Part shown: positions 11,174 through 22,677 of the stretch, in pieces
How the letters are laid out: each line of letters starts with the position of its first letter
How positions within the stretch are numbered: the stretch's first letter is position 1
Source: Paraburkholderia sp. Tr-20389
GTDB taxonomy: Bacteria > Pseudomonadota > Gammaproteobacteria > Burkholderiales > Burkholderiaceae
Length of the DNA: 64,000 nt
Direction of reading: 5' to 3'
Assembly (NCBI RefSeq): GCF_017104565.1
Contig: NZ_JAAGPD010000027.1
Location: 1 to 64,000 of the forward strand
The notes under the pieces: model-generated
Databases searched by the model: none
What the model was told of the DNA's origin: nothing
Seen by the model: only the letters and a program-made list of their open reading frames with translations
Translations under genes and position numbers: made by a program

Positions 11174-11793
11174 GTTAGCCCACCCGTGCCGGCAATGGCG
11201 CCGCGGCCCCGCTGAAAACCCGTGAACAGGACGGCAGACGCCGTGTCGACGACACGGCATGAAGGGCAAAGCGGGCTGGCATGGCAGTAGAGCGGTAAAC
11301 GACGGTCGAACGGTTGTCGGACGGCAAGGGAGCACCAGGTCAATGGCGCGAATTGATGGCTTTCTTGATGCAGAATGCAACAACAGCGGCCAACGGGCGC
11401 GAATCGCCGCGCCGCCGAGCATTATGCAATATCTGGACAACGCTTCGGCAAGAGAATCGTAACTTTCGTTGCAAGGGAGACGAAAACGCAAAAATAGGCC
11501 GCGAGCGCGGGGCGCTACCGTTATCGCGTGTCGTTTGCTTAGGCTGACTGATTAATGAGCCACCCCGATCGAGCGCGAGTGCTTGCATCGGACGACGCCG
11601 GAGCGACTTCCCGGGCATTAATGAGAAAACAGCCTGAGTCGCAGACAGTTCGACCGACGACGCTGCAATCTCCCTGAAAGCCAGCCGCTGCGCGCCTGCC
11701 GCGCAGGTCGACACCACCTGCGCCCGCCGTTATCGCCACAATTTCAAGACGTGTTGCCAAACCCCGTCCCGCCAGGTTATCGTGTGCGCTGCT
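11174..11793. other. Intergenic region upstream of the thiC riboswitch
   Basis: About 620 bp separate the EamA start from the TPP riboswitch. It must carry the EamA promoter and the thiC promoter. The sequence GATTAATGAG / CATTAATGAG occurs twice (near 11550 and 11617). Short frames here have neither good start context nor recognisable similarity, so I call no gene. Confidence 0.5.
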
Positions 11794-13954
<2,161 letters not shown>

Positions 13955-13987
13955 TGCGCGCGTCGTTGCAACGCGCTCTCTAAAGCG

Positions 13988-14019
13988 AAGCCCGCCTGTC
14001 GTTCAAGGCGGGCTTTTTT
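13988..14019 (+). terminator. Terminator after thiC
   Basis: AAGCCCGCC and GGCGGGCTT form the stem, followed by a run of T on the plus strand, 34 bp after the thiC stop. Confidence 0.9.
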
Positions 14020-14230
14020 GCGTGCGATTTTTACCGCGTTGGGTGGTATCACGCAGGTTCTTTTTACGTCACGCCGTGATTATTCGAGAGAGCGAAACAT
14101 TTGATTACCAAACCGACACTTTCCTGACAAGCCCATACAAACAGAAACGGCACCCGGCGATACCATCGAATCACCCGATCGGGAGCGCAATTTGCGAATC
14201 CCGTCGATAGAAACATAAGGGAGTCGAATC

Positions 14231-14443
14231 ATGAAAACCTTCCATCGAGTCGGTGCGCTGGCCACGCTCGTGGCCGTGGTAGCCAGTCTGTCCGCCTGCG
14301 ACGGCATGACCCGACGACAACGCGATACCGCGATCGGCGCAGGCGTCGGCGGCGCAGCGGGGGCGGCCATCGGCGGCAATGCGCTGTCGACGCTGGGCGG
14401 CGCGGCCGTCGGCGGGGTGATCGGCAACCAGGTCGGCAAGTAA
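14231..14443 (+). CDS. Glycine-zipper 2TM lipoprotein (OsmB-like)
   Basis: This 70-residue lipoprotein has signal MKTFHRVGALATLVAVVASL and lipobox Cys near residue 23 (LSAC). The mature part is a glycine zipper, IGAGVGGAAGAAIGG and LGGAAVGGVIGNQVGK, as in OsmB/SlyB-like outer-membrane lipoproteins. Such proteins are often induced by osmotic or envelope stress. AAGGGAG precedes the ATG. Specific function is not known. Confidence 0.85.
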   Translation: MKTFHRVGALATLVAVVASLSACDGMTRRQRDTAIGAGVGGAAGAAIGGNALSTLGGAAVGGVIGNQVGK

Positions 14444-14804
14444 CGCAGCGAAGTTTTGACTGAAGCGCGACCACGTGGATGACGCGGTCGCGCGCAACGT
14501 GAAATACGACAAATCGCCGTCGAAGGCGATGCAGGCAAACGGCCTCGACATCTCGCGCCTGCGATGCTGCGGGCGCGAGACTTCGGAAGCCGAAGGGAGA
14601 TGGGCAGAGTCCGGCGCGCACGTACGCGCCGGACATGACCCTTGCCGTTCAGCTGTGCGCGCGGACCGTCCGCGTGAAATACCCCGTTACCACTTTGTGA
14701 CGTACCCGCCGGAACGCTGACGTACTCTCAATAGATAGCACGCGTGAAACCGCTCGAATCGGGCGGGTGGAGTGCGCGCGCTGCGACATAACGAGGAGCA
14801 CGTC
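14444..14804. other. Intergenic region with two inverted repeats
   Basis: No credible gene is seen. Two hairpins are present: GCGCGACC/GGTCGCGC at 14465-14493 and TCCGGCGCG/CGCGCCGGA with loop CACGTA at 14610-14633. Neither has a T tract. The promoter of the downstream lipoprotein should lie in the last 100 bp. Confidence 0.5.
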
Positions 14805-15386
14805 ATGAATCCGCTCGATGCAACGTTGCGCACCGCCGGCGCCGTTGCAGCGCTGGCATTGTCGGGCGCGTTGTCCGGCTGCTACTACTATGCGCCGTAC
14901 GGCTACTATCCTGGCTACGGATACTATCCCGGCTATCCCGCCGCCTACCCCGCTGTGCCGACGGCGGCAACCCAGCAAGCCTACCCCGTCGCACCCGGCG
15001 ACGCCGCGGCGCCGCCGTCGGGGCACGAAGAGTTCTCGATGCCCACCGATGCCGCGTACGGCATGCCGCCGGCCGGTTCCGACGTCGGCTCCGCCTATGC
15101 CGCGCCTGCGTACTATCCCGTTGCTTATCCTCCCTATCCTGCCTACCCGTATGGCTATCCTTACTACGGTTACCCCTACTACGGATGGCCCGGCTGGTGG
15201 GGGCCGTCGATATCGCTGAGCTTCGGCTACTGGGGCGGCTGCTGCGGCGGCCACTACGGCCACTACGGCTACTACGGACATCACGGCTATTGGGGAGGCG
15301 GCGGCCACGGAACCTGGGGCGGCAGTCACGGCGGATGGGGCGGCGGAAATACCTGGGCGAGCGGCGGCCACGGGCGGTCGCATTGA
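14805..15386 (+). CDS. Tyr/Gly/Pro-rich surface lipoprotein
   Basis: This 193-residue protein has a signal ending in the lipobox LSGALSGC, Cys about 25. The mature region is almost entirely low complexity: YGYYPGYG-type repeats, then YPYYGYPYYGWPGWWG, then a Gly/His-rich tail. No domain is recognisable. Such Tyr/Gly-rich lipoproteins are probably envelope-exposed; the tail could bind metal but this is speculation. The start at 14805 follows GAGGAG; an upstream in-frame start at 14772 lacks that. Confidence 0.75.
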   Translation: MNPLDATLRTAGAVAALALSGALSGCYYYAPYGYYPGYGYYPGYPAAYPAVPTAATQQAYPVAPGDAAAPPSGHEEFSMPTDAAYGMPPAGSDVGSAYAAPAYYPVAYPPYPAYPYGYPYYGYPYYGWPGWWGPSISLSFGYWGGCCGGHYGHYGYYGHHGYWGGGGHGTWGGSHGGWGGGNTWASGGHGRSH

Positions 15387-15689
15387 AACGACGCGCGCTG
15401 CATGCACGCCTTGTATCCGGGCGATGACGCGCGCGCGCCGATTACCAGGCGCTGCTACGAACCAGCGCCTGCTTCTATTCCCGCAACAGCTTCCTTCGTT
15501 TTCCCTGCTTGACGGAAATCGCCAGCGTTCTATGCTGGCGGTTGCTAGTGCAACACCTGTTTAATTACGCAGTCCCCCGCCCCCGCGTTCCCACTCCGCG
15601 CCGGGCACAGCCTTCATCCGTCCAGCCCTGCCGCTTCGCCGCGTAGGCGTAGTCTTCGCGTCGAATCGAACAACAACGAAGGAGACGTG
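15387..15689. other. Intergenic region with two hairpins
   Basis: The gap holds AGGCGCTG/CAGCGCCT at 15447-15470, a possible terminator of the preceding gene, and CGCCAGC/GCTGGCG at 15520-15540. The lactate permease promoter must lie in the right half. No small gene is seen. Confidence 0.5.
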
Positions 15690-17288
15690 ATGTTTCATCA
15701 GCTATTGACGCCCATCGGCAACTCGCTGTTGCCATCGTTCATCGTTGCCGCCTTGCCTATCATCGTCGTGCTCGTACTGCTTGGCTGGGCTCGGCGCCCG
15801 GCGTGGCAGGCCTCGCTTGCCGGTCTCGTCGTCGGCTTGCTGATCGCGATTTTCGGCTGGCAGTTCCCCATCGGTCTCGCGCTCGATTCCGTCGCGGCAG
15901 GCGCCGTGTTCGCCTGCTGGCCCGTGATGTGGATCGTCGTGACGGCGATCCTGCTCTACAACATCGCGCAGTATTCGGGACGCTTCGCGGCCTTCCGCAT
16001 GTGGATGATCGACAATCTGCCGAACGACCGGCGCATCGTGCTGGTCGTGATCGGCTTTTCGTTCGGCGCGCTGTTCGAAGGCATCTCGGGCTTCGGCACG
16101 CCGATCGCGATCACCAGTTCGCTGCTGATCCTGCTCGGCTTTCCCGCCCTCGAAGCGCTGACCTTCACGCTGATCTTCAACACAGCGCCCGTCGCGTTCG
16201 GCGCGCTCGGCGTGCCCATCACGGTGCTCGGCGCCGTCACGCACCTGCCCACCGATGCGCTCGCCAAGATGGTCGGCCGCCAGTTGCCGTTCTTCGCGCT
16301 CGCACTGCCGTTCTACGTGATCGGCGTGTACGCGGGCTTTCGCAACATGCTGCGCGTGTGGCCCGTGCTGCTCGTGTCGGGCGGCAGCTTCGCGCTCACG
16401 CAGTTCGTCACGTCGAACTTCATCAACTACAGCCTGACGGACGTGCTGTCGTCGCTGGTTTCGCTGATCCTGACCATCGCCTTCCTGCGCGTCTGGCGCC
16501 CCGCCGCCGATCCTGCGTTCGCCATCAACGTCGATCGCGTGAACGAGACGCGCGGCAAGATCACGGGCACGCAGGGCTGGTATCCGTGGCTGATCGTGTC
16601 GGCCGTCGTGATCGTCTGGACGATCGCGAAAGTTTTCATGATCGGCGACGTGAAGGTGCCGTGGCCGGGTCTCGACAAAGCCGTCTACATCACGCTGTAC
16701 AACACGCCGTACGGCGCAATCTGGGACTTCCAGCCGCTCGCGACGGGCACTGCGATTCTCGTCGCCGCGATCATCACGGCACTCGTCGTGAAGCTGTCAG
16801 CGGCCGACTTCGGCCGCGCGATCGTCGATACCTGGGTGCAAACGCGCATCGCCATTCTGACGGTGGCTACCATCGTCGGCCTCGCGTATCTGATGAACTA
16901 CTCGGGGATGAACTACACGTTGGGGCTCGGTGTGGCGTCCGTCGGCGCATTCTTTCCGCTGGTGTCGGCGTTCCTCGGCTGGGTGGCCGTGTTCCTGTCC
17001 GGTAGCGACACGTCGGGCAACGCGCTGTTCGGCAATCTGCAGGTGGTGGCCGCCAATCAGCTGAACCTGAACCCGGTGCTGATGGCCGCGACGAACTCGT
17101 CGGGCGGCGTGATGGGCAAGATGATCTCGCCGCAGAATATCTCGACGGGCGTCGCGACGACCGATCTCAAAGGCAAGGAAGGCTACGTGTTCGCGAAGAC
17201 CTTCAAGCATTCGATCCTGCTGACCGTTCTGCTCGGCATTCTCGTATGGCTGCAGCAAAACGTGCTGCAGTGGATGATTCCGCATTGA
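15690..17288 (+). CDS. L-lactate permease (LctP family)
   Basis: This 532-residue integral membrane protein has about twelve to fourteen helices and belongs to the LctP/LldP lactate permease family, proton symporters for L-lactate and glycolate. The phrases FSFGALFEGISGFGTP and FLSGSDTSGNALFGNLQ are family signatures. The AAGGAG ribosome-binding site at 15679 suits ATG 15690 better than the in-frame GTG 15687. No lactate dehydrogenase gene is adjacent. Confidence 0.93.
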   Translation: MFHQLLTPIGNSLLPSFIVAALPIIVVLVLLGWARRPAWQASLAGLVVGLLIAIFGWQFPIGLALDSVAAGAVFACWPVMWIVVTAILLYNIAQYSGRFAAFRMWMIDNLPNDRRIVLVVIGFSFGALFEGISGFGTPIAITSSLLILLGFPALEALTFTLIFNTAPVAFGALGVPITVLGAVTHLPTDALAKMVGRQLPFFALALPFYVIGVYAGFRNMLRVWPVLLVSGGSFALTQFVTSNFINYSLTDVLSSLVSLILTIAFLRVWRPAADPAFAINVDRVNETRGKITGTQGWYPWLIVSAVVIVWTIAKVFMIGDVKVPWPGLDKAVYITLYNTPYGAIWDFQPLATGTAILVAAIITALVVKLSAADFGRAIVDTWVQTRIAILTVATIVGLAYLMNYSGMNYTLGLGVASVGAFFPLVSAFLGWVAVFLSGSDTSGNALFGNLQVVAANQLNLNPVLMAATNSSGGVMGKMISPQNISTGVATTDLKGKEGYVFAKTFKHSILLTVLLGILVWLQQNVLQWMIPH

Positions 17289-17302
17289 CGCATTGCACTA
17301 CC

Positions 17303-17333
17303 GAAGCGGGCGCGATCCGTACGCGCCCGCTTC
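17303..17333 (+). terminator. Hairpin after lactate permease
   Basis: GAAGCGGGCGCG and CGCGCCCGCTTC form a 12-bp stem with a 7-base loop 15 bp past the stop codon. A T tract is lacking, so the termination role is a guess from position. Confidence 0.55.
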
Positions 17334-17493
17334 GCTGTACGTGCGCGCGCGTATTACGCGCATGCGCGATAACCCCCTTCCCCGCCGGCGAATTGCCGGT
17401 TCTTGCTATTTCATTCCATCGTGAAACGATGCGCGTAGGGCCGGTGTTAACATGCGTACGCATCGCGACTCAACTGCGCGCGACACCCTCACG

Positions 17494-18426
17494 ATGAATC
17501 CAGTCAATGTCTTCCAGCTTCTGATCCTCGCCGCGCTATGGGGCGCGTCGTTCCTGTTCATCCGCGTCGGCGTCGGTGACTTCGGTGTCGCGCCGCTGAT
17601 GGCGCTGCGCGTCGGCATCGGCGCGCTGTTCCTGCTGATCGTGCTCGTCGCGCGGCGTCCGCTGCGCGAGTCGGCCGCGACGCTGCGTAAGCGCGCATTG
17701 CCGCTGCTCGTGGTCGGCATTCTCAATTCGGCCGCGCCGTTCTGTCTGTTCGCGTATGCGGAAATCACGCTGTCAGCGGGCGTCACTTCCGTTATCAACG
17801 CGACCACGCCGCTGTGGGGCGCGCTCGTCGCCTTCGTGTGGCTCAAGGACCGTCTGAGCGCGCTGCGCAGCATCGGCCTCGTGATCGGTTTCGCCGGTGT
17901 GCTGATGCTCGTCTGGGATCAGATCGCCGCGCCGAGCGGGACCAATGTGTCGCCCACGACGACGGCGCTCGCGGCCGCCGCCGCGCTGGGCGCGACGCTG
18001 CTCTACGGTGTCGCCGCCAGCTACACGAAAAAGCATCTGATGGGCGTCGACGCGCTGACCGTCGCGACGGGCACAATGATCGGCGCGACCATCGTGCTCT
18101 TGCCGCTCGCCATTGCGTCGTGGCCGGCGGTTGCGCCGTCGATGAAGGCATGGGGTTCGGTGATGGCGCTGGGCGTCGCCTGCACGGGCATCGCCTACAT
18201 GCTGTTCTTCCATCTGATCGCCATCGCCGGTCCGGCGCGCGCGATTACCGTCACGTTCGTCATTCCGATCTTCGGCATCCTGTGGGGCGCGCTGTTTCTC
18301 GGCGAACGCGTGTCGATCGGCATGGTCGAGGGTTGCGCGGTGATTCTCGTCGGCACGGCACTCGCGACGGGCGTCATCAAGCGTATTCCGGGCTTCGGCG
18401 GACGACGCGTTGGAGAACGCTGCTGA
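17494..18426 (+). CDS. EamA/DMT family transporter
   Basis: This is a 310-residue, ten-helix drug/metabolite transporter with two EamA repeats, beginning MNPVNVFQLLILAALWGASF and containing the second-repeat phrase VTFVIPIFGILWGALFLGE. It resembles exporters of amino acids or related metabolites, substrate unknown. ATG 17494 is preferred over 17452 because the hydrophobic body starts there. It stands alone between the lactate permease and a gene-poor stretch. Confidence 0.86.
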   Translation: MNPVNVFQLLILAALWGASFLFIRVGVGDFGVAPLMALRVGIGALFLLIVLVARRPLRESAATLRKRALPLLVVGILNSAAPFCLFAYAEITLSAGVTSVINATTPLWGALVAFVWLKDRLSALRSIGLVIGFAGVLMLVWDQIAAPSGTNVSPTTTALAAAAALGATLLYGVAASYTKKHLMGVDALTVATGTMIGATIVLLPLAIASWPAVAPSMKAWGSVMALGVACTGIAYMLFFHLIAIAGPARAITVTFVIPIFGILWGALFLGERVSIGMVEGCAVILVGTALATGVIKRIPGFGGRRVGERC

Positions 18427-18708
18427 GTCGCGTGGCTGCCGGATTACGTTCGGCGCGTTAAACGCCGCCGCAGAGAAGAACAATAGCCTGCGCTTTGATC
18501 CTGGAGCGCAGGCCTTCACACCGTTCACCGCACATTCGCCGCGAAGCGCCCGGCATAGCGTTTTGCGGCTGACGGCGCACAAATCTCTGATTCGACGTGA
18601 AAAGCAGCGAAGGACGAGATTTCTCGCCACGACGCATGGCGGACGTTACGCCGTCACATCACGTGGAGCGCGGGCAGCGGCGGATCGACGGTCCGGCCCA
18701 TACCGCGA

Positions 18709-18858
18709 TCATCTGAACTTGTGCGGGCCGTGTTGACTTCGCCGGACGCGCGGCACGACACGACGCCCCGACTCACCGAACGACAGCATCGCGCCGCACA
18801 TCACGGCAAGCACGATCAGACTTACAACCCACATCCAGTACGGTATGACGTCGAACAT
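18709..18858 (-). CDS. Small single-span membrane protein
   Basis: This is a 49-residue open frame starting MFDVIPYWMWVVSLIVLAVM: one strong transmembrane helix followed by a basic, Arg-rich tail (ESGRRVVPRVRRS). It has an AGGAG ribosome-binding site in front of ATG 18858. No family is recognised. The hydrophobic/basic layout is typical of small inner-membrane proteins. It lies beyond the bamC terminator and is probably transcribed separately. Confidence 0.6.
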   Translation of the reverse strand: MFDVIPYWMWVVSLIVLAVMCGAMLSFGESGRRVVPRVRRSQHGPHKFR

Positions 18859-18947
18859 GGCCGGTCTCCTCGCGATGGCTGGCTGTCCGATGTACCAGCA
18901 AGACCCGTGCACGCGCGCTTCCCACCTTGGCCCGATTTGCAGGCAAC

Positions 18948-18985
18948 AAAAAACCCGCGTGACCGATCCGTCACGCGGGTTTTTT
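18948..18985. terminator. Bidirectional terminator
   Basis: AAAAAACCCGCGTGAC and its exact reverse complement form a 16-bp stem around CGATCC, with A and T tracts on both sides. It lies 33 bp downstream of bamC and would stop transcription in both directions. Confidence 0.92.
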
Positions 18986-19018
18986 CAGATGGCTGCGCAA
19001 GAAGCGCGGCCGTGACTA

Positions 19019-20251
19019 TCAGTGCAGTTGATCGACCATCAGCGACATGATCTGCTTCGCCTGCGACGACGCATCGATATCGCCCTTGTCGTCGACGACA
19101 GCAACACGCGTCTGATTCGGCGTCACCGCGCGAACATTCACGCGATATTGCTTGGCAACCTTTTCCTTGCGGCCGTGGAACACCTGGCTCCAGAAGCCCT
19201 GCTCCGCCGACGTCATGTCCTTCGGATCGACATAGCGCACGAAGTAGAGGCCGCGCGTGCGATCGCGATCGTCGACGGTAAAGTTGCTGCGATCGAGCGC
19301 CAGACCGACGCGCAGCCACGCGCGGTCATACGGCTCGCCCAGCGTCAGTTCAGTGGACGACAACTGCGCCGAGGTCTCCGTCGCTGCCGACGATGGATCG
19401 CGGGTAGGCGTTTGCGCGGCCAGCGCGACGTTCTGCGCAGCCGTAGCAGCCGCCGCCGACTTGGCGCCCGCAGCCGCGTTCGGCGCCGTTTGCGACCCGG
19501 CGGGCGACACAGGCGCGACGGCTGCCGCATTGGCGGTGCGCGTGCCCGTATCGTTCTTGGCCAGCGTCGCCATCAGACGCTTCAGGTATTCGGTTTCGAG
19601 CGCGGGGTCGTTCGGCTTCGGTTCCCACTTGCTCGTGTCGTTGTTCGTGCCGCTGAGCGCTTCGCGCAAACCCTTCTGGCTGATGAACACGTACGTGCCG
19701 CCGTTCGGCGCCGCTTCGAGACGCGTACGGTATTTGTTGCGTTCGGCCGTCACGTACGAGTTGCCCATCGCCTTCGACAGCGTGCTGCGGATCAGGCCGT
19801 CGTTGATGGACGGATGCGTTTCGTTCCAGTCCGTCTCCATCACGCCCTTGTCGCGCTGGTCGACGACGAGCAGAAAGCCTTGCTCCTGCCAGAAACGGCG
19901 GATTTGCGGCCACGCCTGATCGGGATTCTGGTTGTCGAGCACCAGCCAGCTTTCCGTGCCGTCGCGCTGGATATGCATGCCGCTGACGACGGGCGCGACG
20001 GCTGCCGTGGCCGGCGCCTCGCTTTGCACCTGCTGCAGCGTGGACAACGACGTCTGACCGCTTTGCGGCGGCAGCGAACGCTGGTCCGCGGTTTCCTCCA
20101 TCATGTTCGGCGGAACAGCGAGTGACACTTCCTTCGATTTCGAGTCGCTCTTGTAGTCGATTTTGGTCGGCGACGACGTGCCGCAGCCGGCGACCAGACC
20201 GCCTGCCATCAGCAATGCTGCAAACCGCTTGGTGAGACGAAGTTCAGTCAT
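19019..20251 (-). CDS. bamC: Outer membrane assembly lipoprotein BamC
   Basis: This 410-residue lipoprotein has the signal MTELRLTKRFAALLMAGGLV and lipobox Cys about 23 (AGC). It matches the BamC/NlpB family. An unstructured N-terminal segment with DYKSDSKSKEVSLAVPPNM is the conserved part that binds BamD, followed by two helix-grip domains separated by an Ala-rich linker at roughly 230-300. BamC is a lipoprotein of the complex that inserts outer-membrane proteins. From memory, Burkholderia bamC usually sits behind dapA; here no dapA is upstream. Confidence 0.88.
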   Translation of the reverse strand: MTELRLTKRFAALLMAGGLVAGCGTSSPTKIDYKSDSKSKEVSLAVPPNMMEETADQRSLPPQSGQTSLSTLQQVQSEAPATAAVAPVVSGMHIQRDGTESWLVLDNQNPDQAWPQIRRFWQEQGFLLVVDQRDKGVMETDWNETHPSINDGLIRSTLSKAMGNSYVTAERNKYRTRLEAAPNGGTYVFISQKGLREALSGTNNDTSKWEPKPNDPALETEYLKRLMATLAKNDTGTRTANAAAVAPVSPAGSQTAPNAAAGAKSAAAATAAQNVALAAQTPTRDPSSAATETSAQLSSTELTLGEPYDRAWLRVGLALDRSNFTVDDRDRTRGLYFVRYVDPKDMTSAEQGFWSQVFHGRKEKVAKQYRVNVRAVTPNQTRVAVVDDKGDIDASSQAKQIMSLMVDQLH

Positions 20252-20774
20252 GTTCTGGGAATCCTTCCGCTACGCCACGGCAAGTCCGTGGACTAACCCA
20301 TCATTTTACCGGCCCGGCGACGCGAAGTGCAAAAAGCAGGCGTTACCTTGCCTTCTCGCGAAGTCGATCGCGGCCAGATTGCGGCCCGGCCTGATCGTGG
20401 CCCGGCCTGATCGTGGCCCGGCCTGATTGCGTCGATCGGCGTCTCGCCGCCTGAGTTCGAATGGCGAACTTCGGCGCGCGCCGGCCCCGCGACGCAAAAA
20501 CCGCCCGCATCATCTCACAATGAATCGGCACGCCGGCATTTCAGCCCATCTGACCGCCAGAGATTTAACGATTCGCCACAGTTTCCCGATTGTCCGCATG
20601 GGCCATTACCCCGCATTTAATCCCTTGATTTTATTGTACAAAGCCGCGAGAACGGGTTCGGCTCTTTTGAGATAGATACCTGCTCTGTGCGTCTAGTCGA
20701 ATCGTGTCTGAAAACCCCGGTGATATCTTGAAAAAACGATCTCAAAAACGTTCGAGGCCCTCGGGAGACGCAGC
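20252..20774. other. Intergenic region upstream of bamC and the DUF2844 gene
   Basis: This 523-bp region separates divergent genes. It carries a 16-bp tandem repeat (20383-20430) and an AT-richer stretch at about 20560-20760 likely to hold the DUF2844 promoter. No gene is supported. Confidence 0.5.
20383..20430. repeat. 16-bp tandem repeat, three copies
   Basis: The unit GGCCCGGCCTGATCGT occurs three times head to tail, the last copy with two changes. It lies about 130 bp upstream of bamC. Each unit contains the palindrome GGCC-GGCC core. Confidence 0.85.
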
Positions 20775-21254
20775 ATGACACGCATCGACACGCATCGCGC
20801 AATCGTAATCGCCGCTTCGGCCGCGTTCGTGTTGTGCTCGAATACGCTGACTACACGCGATGCGCGTGCCGAACTCGGCGGCACGATGACCGCGCTGCAA
20901 ACCAATGACAACTGCCCACAGCGCGCGGTGCCGGGCAGCGCGGTCCGGGTAAGGTCGACCGTCGATGCCGGCGGCACGACCATCAACGAATACGCTACCT
21001 GCGGCGGGCTCGTCTTCGCCTACACATGGCAAGGTCCGACCATGCCGGACCTCACGCGATTGCTGGGGCCGTATGCGGAGCGGTATCGAGCGAAAGCGGC
21101 GACGCAACTCGGCGCATTTGGCTATCTTCACGCCTCACGCGTCGAACAGCCGGACGTCGTCGTCGAGTCGGGCGGACAGATGCGCAGCTATGTGGGTCGC
21201 GCCTGGCTGCCCGCTGCCGTTCCGAGCGGCTTTTCGCTCGCCGATCTGCGCTGA
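20775..21254 (+). CDS. DUF2844 secreted protein
   Basis: This 159-residue exported protein has a signal peptide ending about residue 32 (DARAELGG). The rest matches the DUF2844 family of Burkholderiales: an N-terminal LGG motif, a central EYATCGGLVFAYTWQGP and a C-terminal RAWLPAAVPSGFSLADLR. Function is unknown. GGGAGACGC precedes the ATG. It is almost contiguous with the DUF3443 gene, and such pairs are a familiar association in these bacteria; I infer a joint role. Confidence 0.82.
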   Translation: MTRIDTHRAIVIAASAAFVLCSNTLTTRDARAELGGTMTALQTNDNCPQRAVPGSAVRVRSTVDAGGTTINEYATCGGLVFAYTWQGPTMPDLTRLLGPYAERYRAKAATQLGAFGYLHASRVEQPDVVVESGGQMRSYVGRAWLPAAVPSGFSLADLR

Positions 21255-21267
21255 CGTGAGCGTCACG

Positions 21268-22584
21268 ATGACCAAGGCTCCGACATACGCAGCCCGATTG
21301 GCGCGGGACACGCTCATGGCGCTCGCTGTGCTCTTTGCGCTGATGGGCTGCGGCGGCGGTGGCAGTTCAGGCACACCGAACAGCGCCGGGAATTCAGCCC
21401 CGACCACGCCCGCATCACCGGCTGCCAGCGGCACGCTCACGGCCAGCGCGCCCGTGGCTGACAGCGCACCCAGTGCGACGGTGCCGCAATCGACTGTCCC
21501 CAATGTTCATCCGGTTGTCGTCGCCTCGACGCCCACGCAGACCCGCAACATGCTCACGACGAGCGTCACGGTCTGCGCGCCCGGCTCCACCAATTGCGTG
21601 ACGATCGATAACGTGCAGGTCGACACGGGTTCGCAGGGCTTGCGCGTGCTCGCATCGCAGCTGCCCGCGAGCCTCGCGCTGCCAGCCGTCTCCGCCGTCA
21701 CACCGGCGGGAACGACGAGCACAATCAGCGCGGAATGCAGCGTGTTCGGTACCGGATTCACATGGGGCGCGGTGCGCACCGCCGATGTCCGCATGGCCGG
21801 CCAGCTCGCCGCCGGCATTTCAATCCAGGTAATCGGCGATCCCGCCACCCCCAACGTCCCCGCCGACTGCGCCGCGTCGGGCCTGCCGATGATGACGCCC
21901 AGCGCGCTACGCGTGAACGGCATTCTCGGCATCGGCCTGTTCTCCGCCGATTGCGGCGGCGCCTGTATCACGTCGGCCGTGCCCCGCTGGTACTACGCGT
22001 GCGACGGGACGGGCGCGTGCGCGTCGACCACCCAGCCGCTCGGACAACAGGTCACCAATCCCGTCAGCCGGTTTGCGCTCGACAACAACGGCGTCGTGAT
22101 CGACCTGCCCGCCGTCGGACCAAACGGCGCTGCGGCCGTCAATGGATCGATGATCTTCGGCATCGGCACGCAGGCCAACAACACGCTCGGCAATGTGACC
22201 GTACTGAAAACCAACAGCATCACGGGCTACGTGACGACCGCTCTCAACGGGCAACCGAACTCGCAGAGCTTTATCGATAGCGGATCGAATGGCCTGTTTT
22301 TCCCGAGCACGACACTCGCGCGTTGCGGTTTCTGGTGGTGCCCCACGTCGACGCAAACGCTGACGGCGACGCTAACGGGAACCGATGGTGCATCGGCATC
22401 GTCGGCTTTCTCGATCGCGAATGCGCAGACACTGTTCGCCACACAGAACTACGCGTTCGACAACCTTGGTGGGCCTTCGAGTGCGTTCGACTGGGGACTG
22501 CCATTCTTCTTCGGCCGCCGCGTCTACACTGCGATCGAATCCCGGTTGACGTCCGCTGGCCGCGGGCCGTATTACGCGTTTTGA
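21268..22584 (+). CDS. DUF3443 lipoprotein
   Basis: This 438-residue lipoprotein has lipobox LMGC followed by GGGGSSG and a Ser/Thr/Ala/Pro-rich tether of about 70 residues. The DUF3443 domain then starts around NMLTTSVTVCAPGSTNCVTI. The phrases VDTGSQGLRVL and FIDSGSNGLFFP are DTG/DSG motifs resembling the two catalytic turns of pepsin-like aspartic proteases, spaced plausibly. ATG 21268 starts 14 bp after the DUF2844 stop; GTG 21256 is an alternative. The in-frame extension upstream is inside the DUF2844 gene and not real. Confidence 0.82.
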   Translation: MTKAPTYAARLARDTLMALAVLFALMGCGGGGSSGTPNSAGNSAPTTPASPAASGTLTASAPVADSAPSATVPQSTVPNVHPVVVASTPTQTRNMLTTSVTVCAPGSTNCVTIDNVQVDTGSQGLRVLASQLPASLALPAVSAVTPAGTTSTISAECSVFGTGFTWGAVRTADVRMAGQLAAGISIQVIGDPATPNVPADCAASGLPMMTPSALRVNGILGIGLFSADCGGACITSAVPRWYYACDGTGACASTTQPLGQQVTNPVSRFALDNNGVVIDLPAVGPNGAAAVNGSMIFGIGTQANNTLGNVTVLKTNSITGYVTTALNGQPNSQSFIDSGSNGLFFPSTTLARCGFWWCPTSTQTLTATLTGTDGASASSAFSIANAQTLFATQNYAFDNLGGPSSAFDWGLPFFFGRRVYTAIESRLTSAGRGPYYAF

Positions 22585-22630
22585 GCATGCGTCGAAATTA
22601 ACGCGCACGTTCCGATCGGCCTTCCTACGT

Positions 22631-22666
22631 AAGCGGGCGTGCCGCCTCGAAACACCACGCCCGCTT
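22631..22666. terminator. Shared terminator between convergent genes
   Basis: AAGCGGGCGTG and CACGCCCGCTT form an 11-bp stem ending in short A/T tracts. It sits 47 bp after the DUF3443 stop and 12 bp before the 3' end of the opposing adhesin gene. Confidence 0.75.
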
Positions 22667-22677
22667 TCAGGCCAGGA

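Noticed and set aside
14475-14720. 81-codon plus-strand frame after the glycine-zipper gene
   Set aside because: It spans two hairpins, has no ribosome-binding site and no recognisable similarity.
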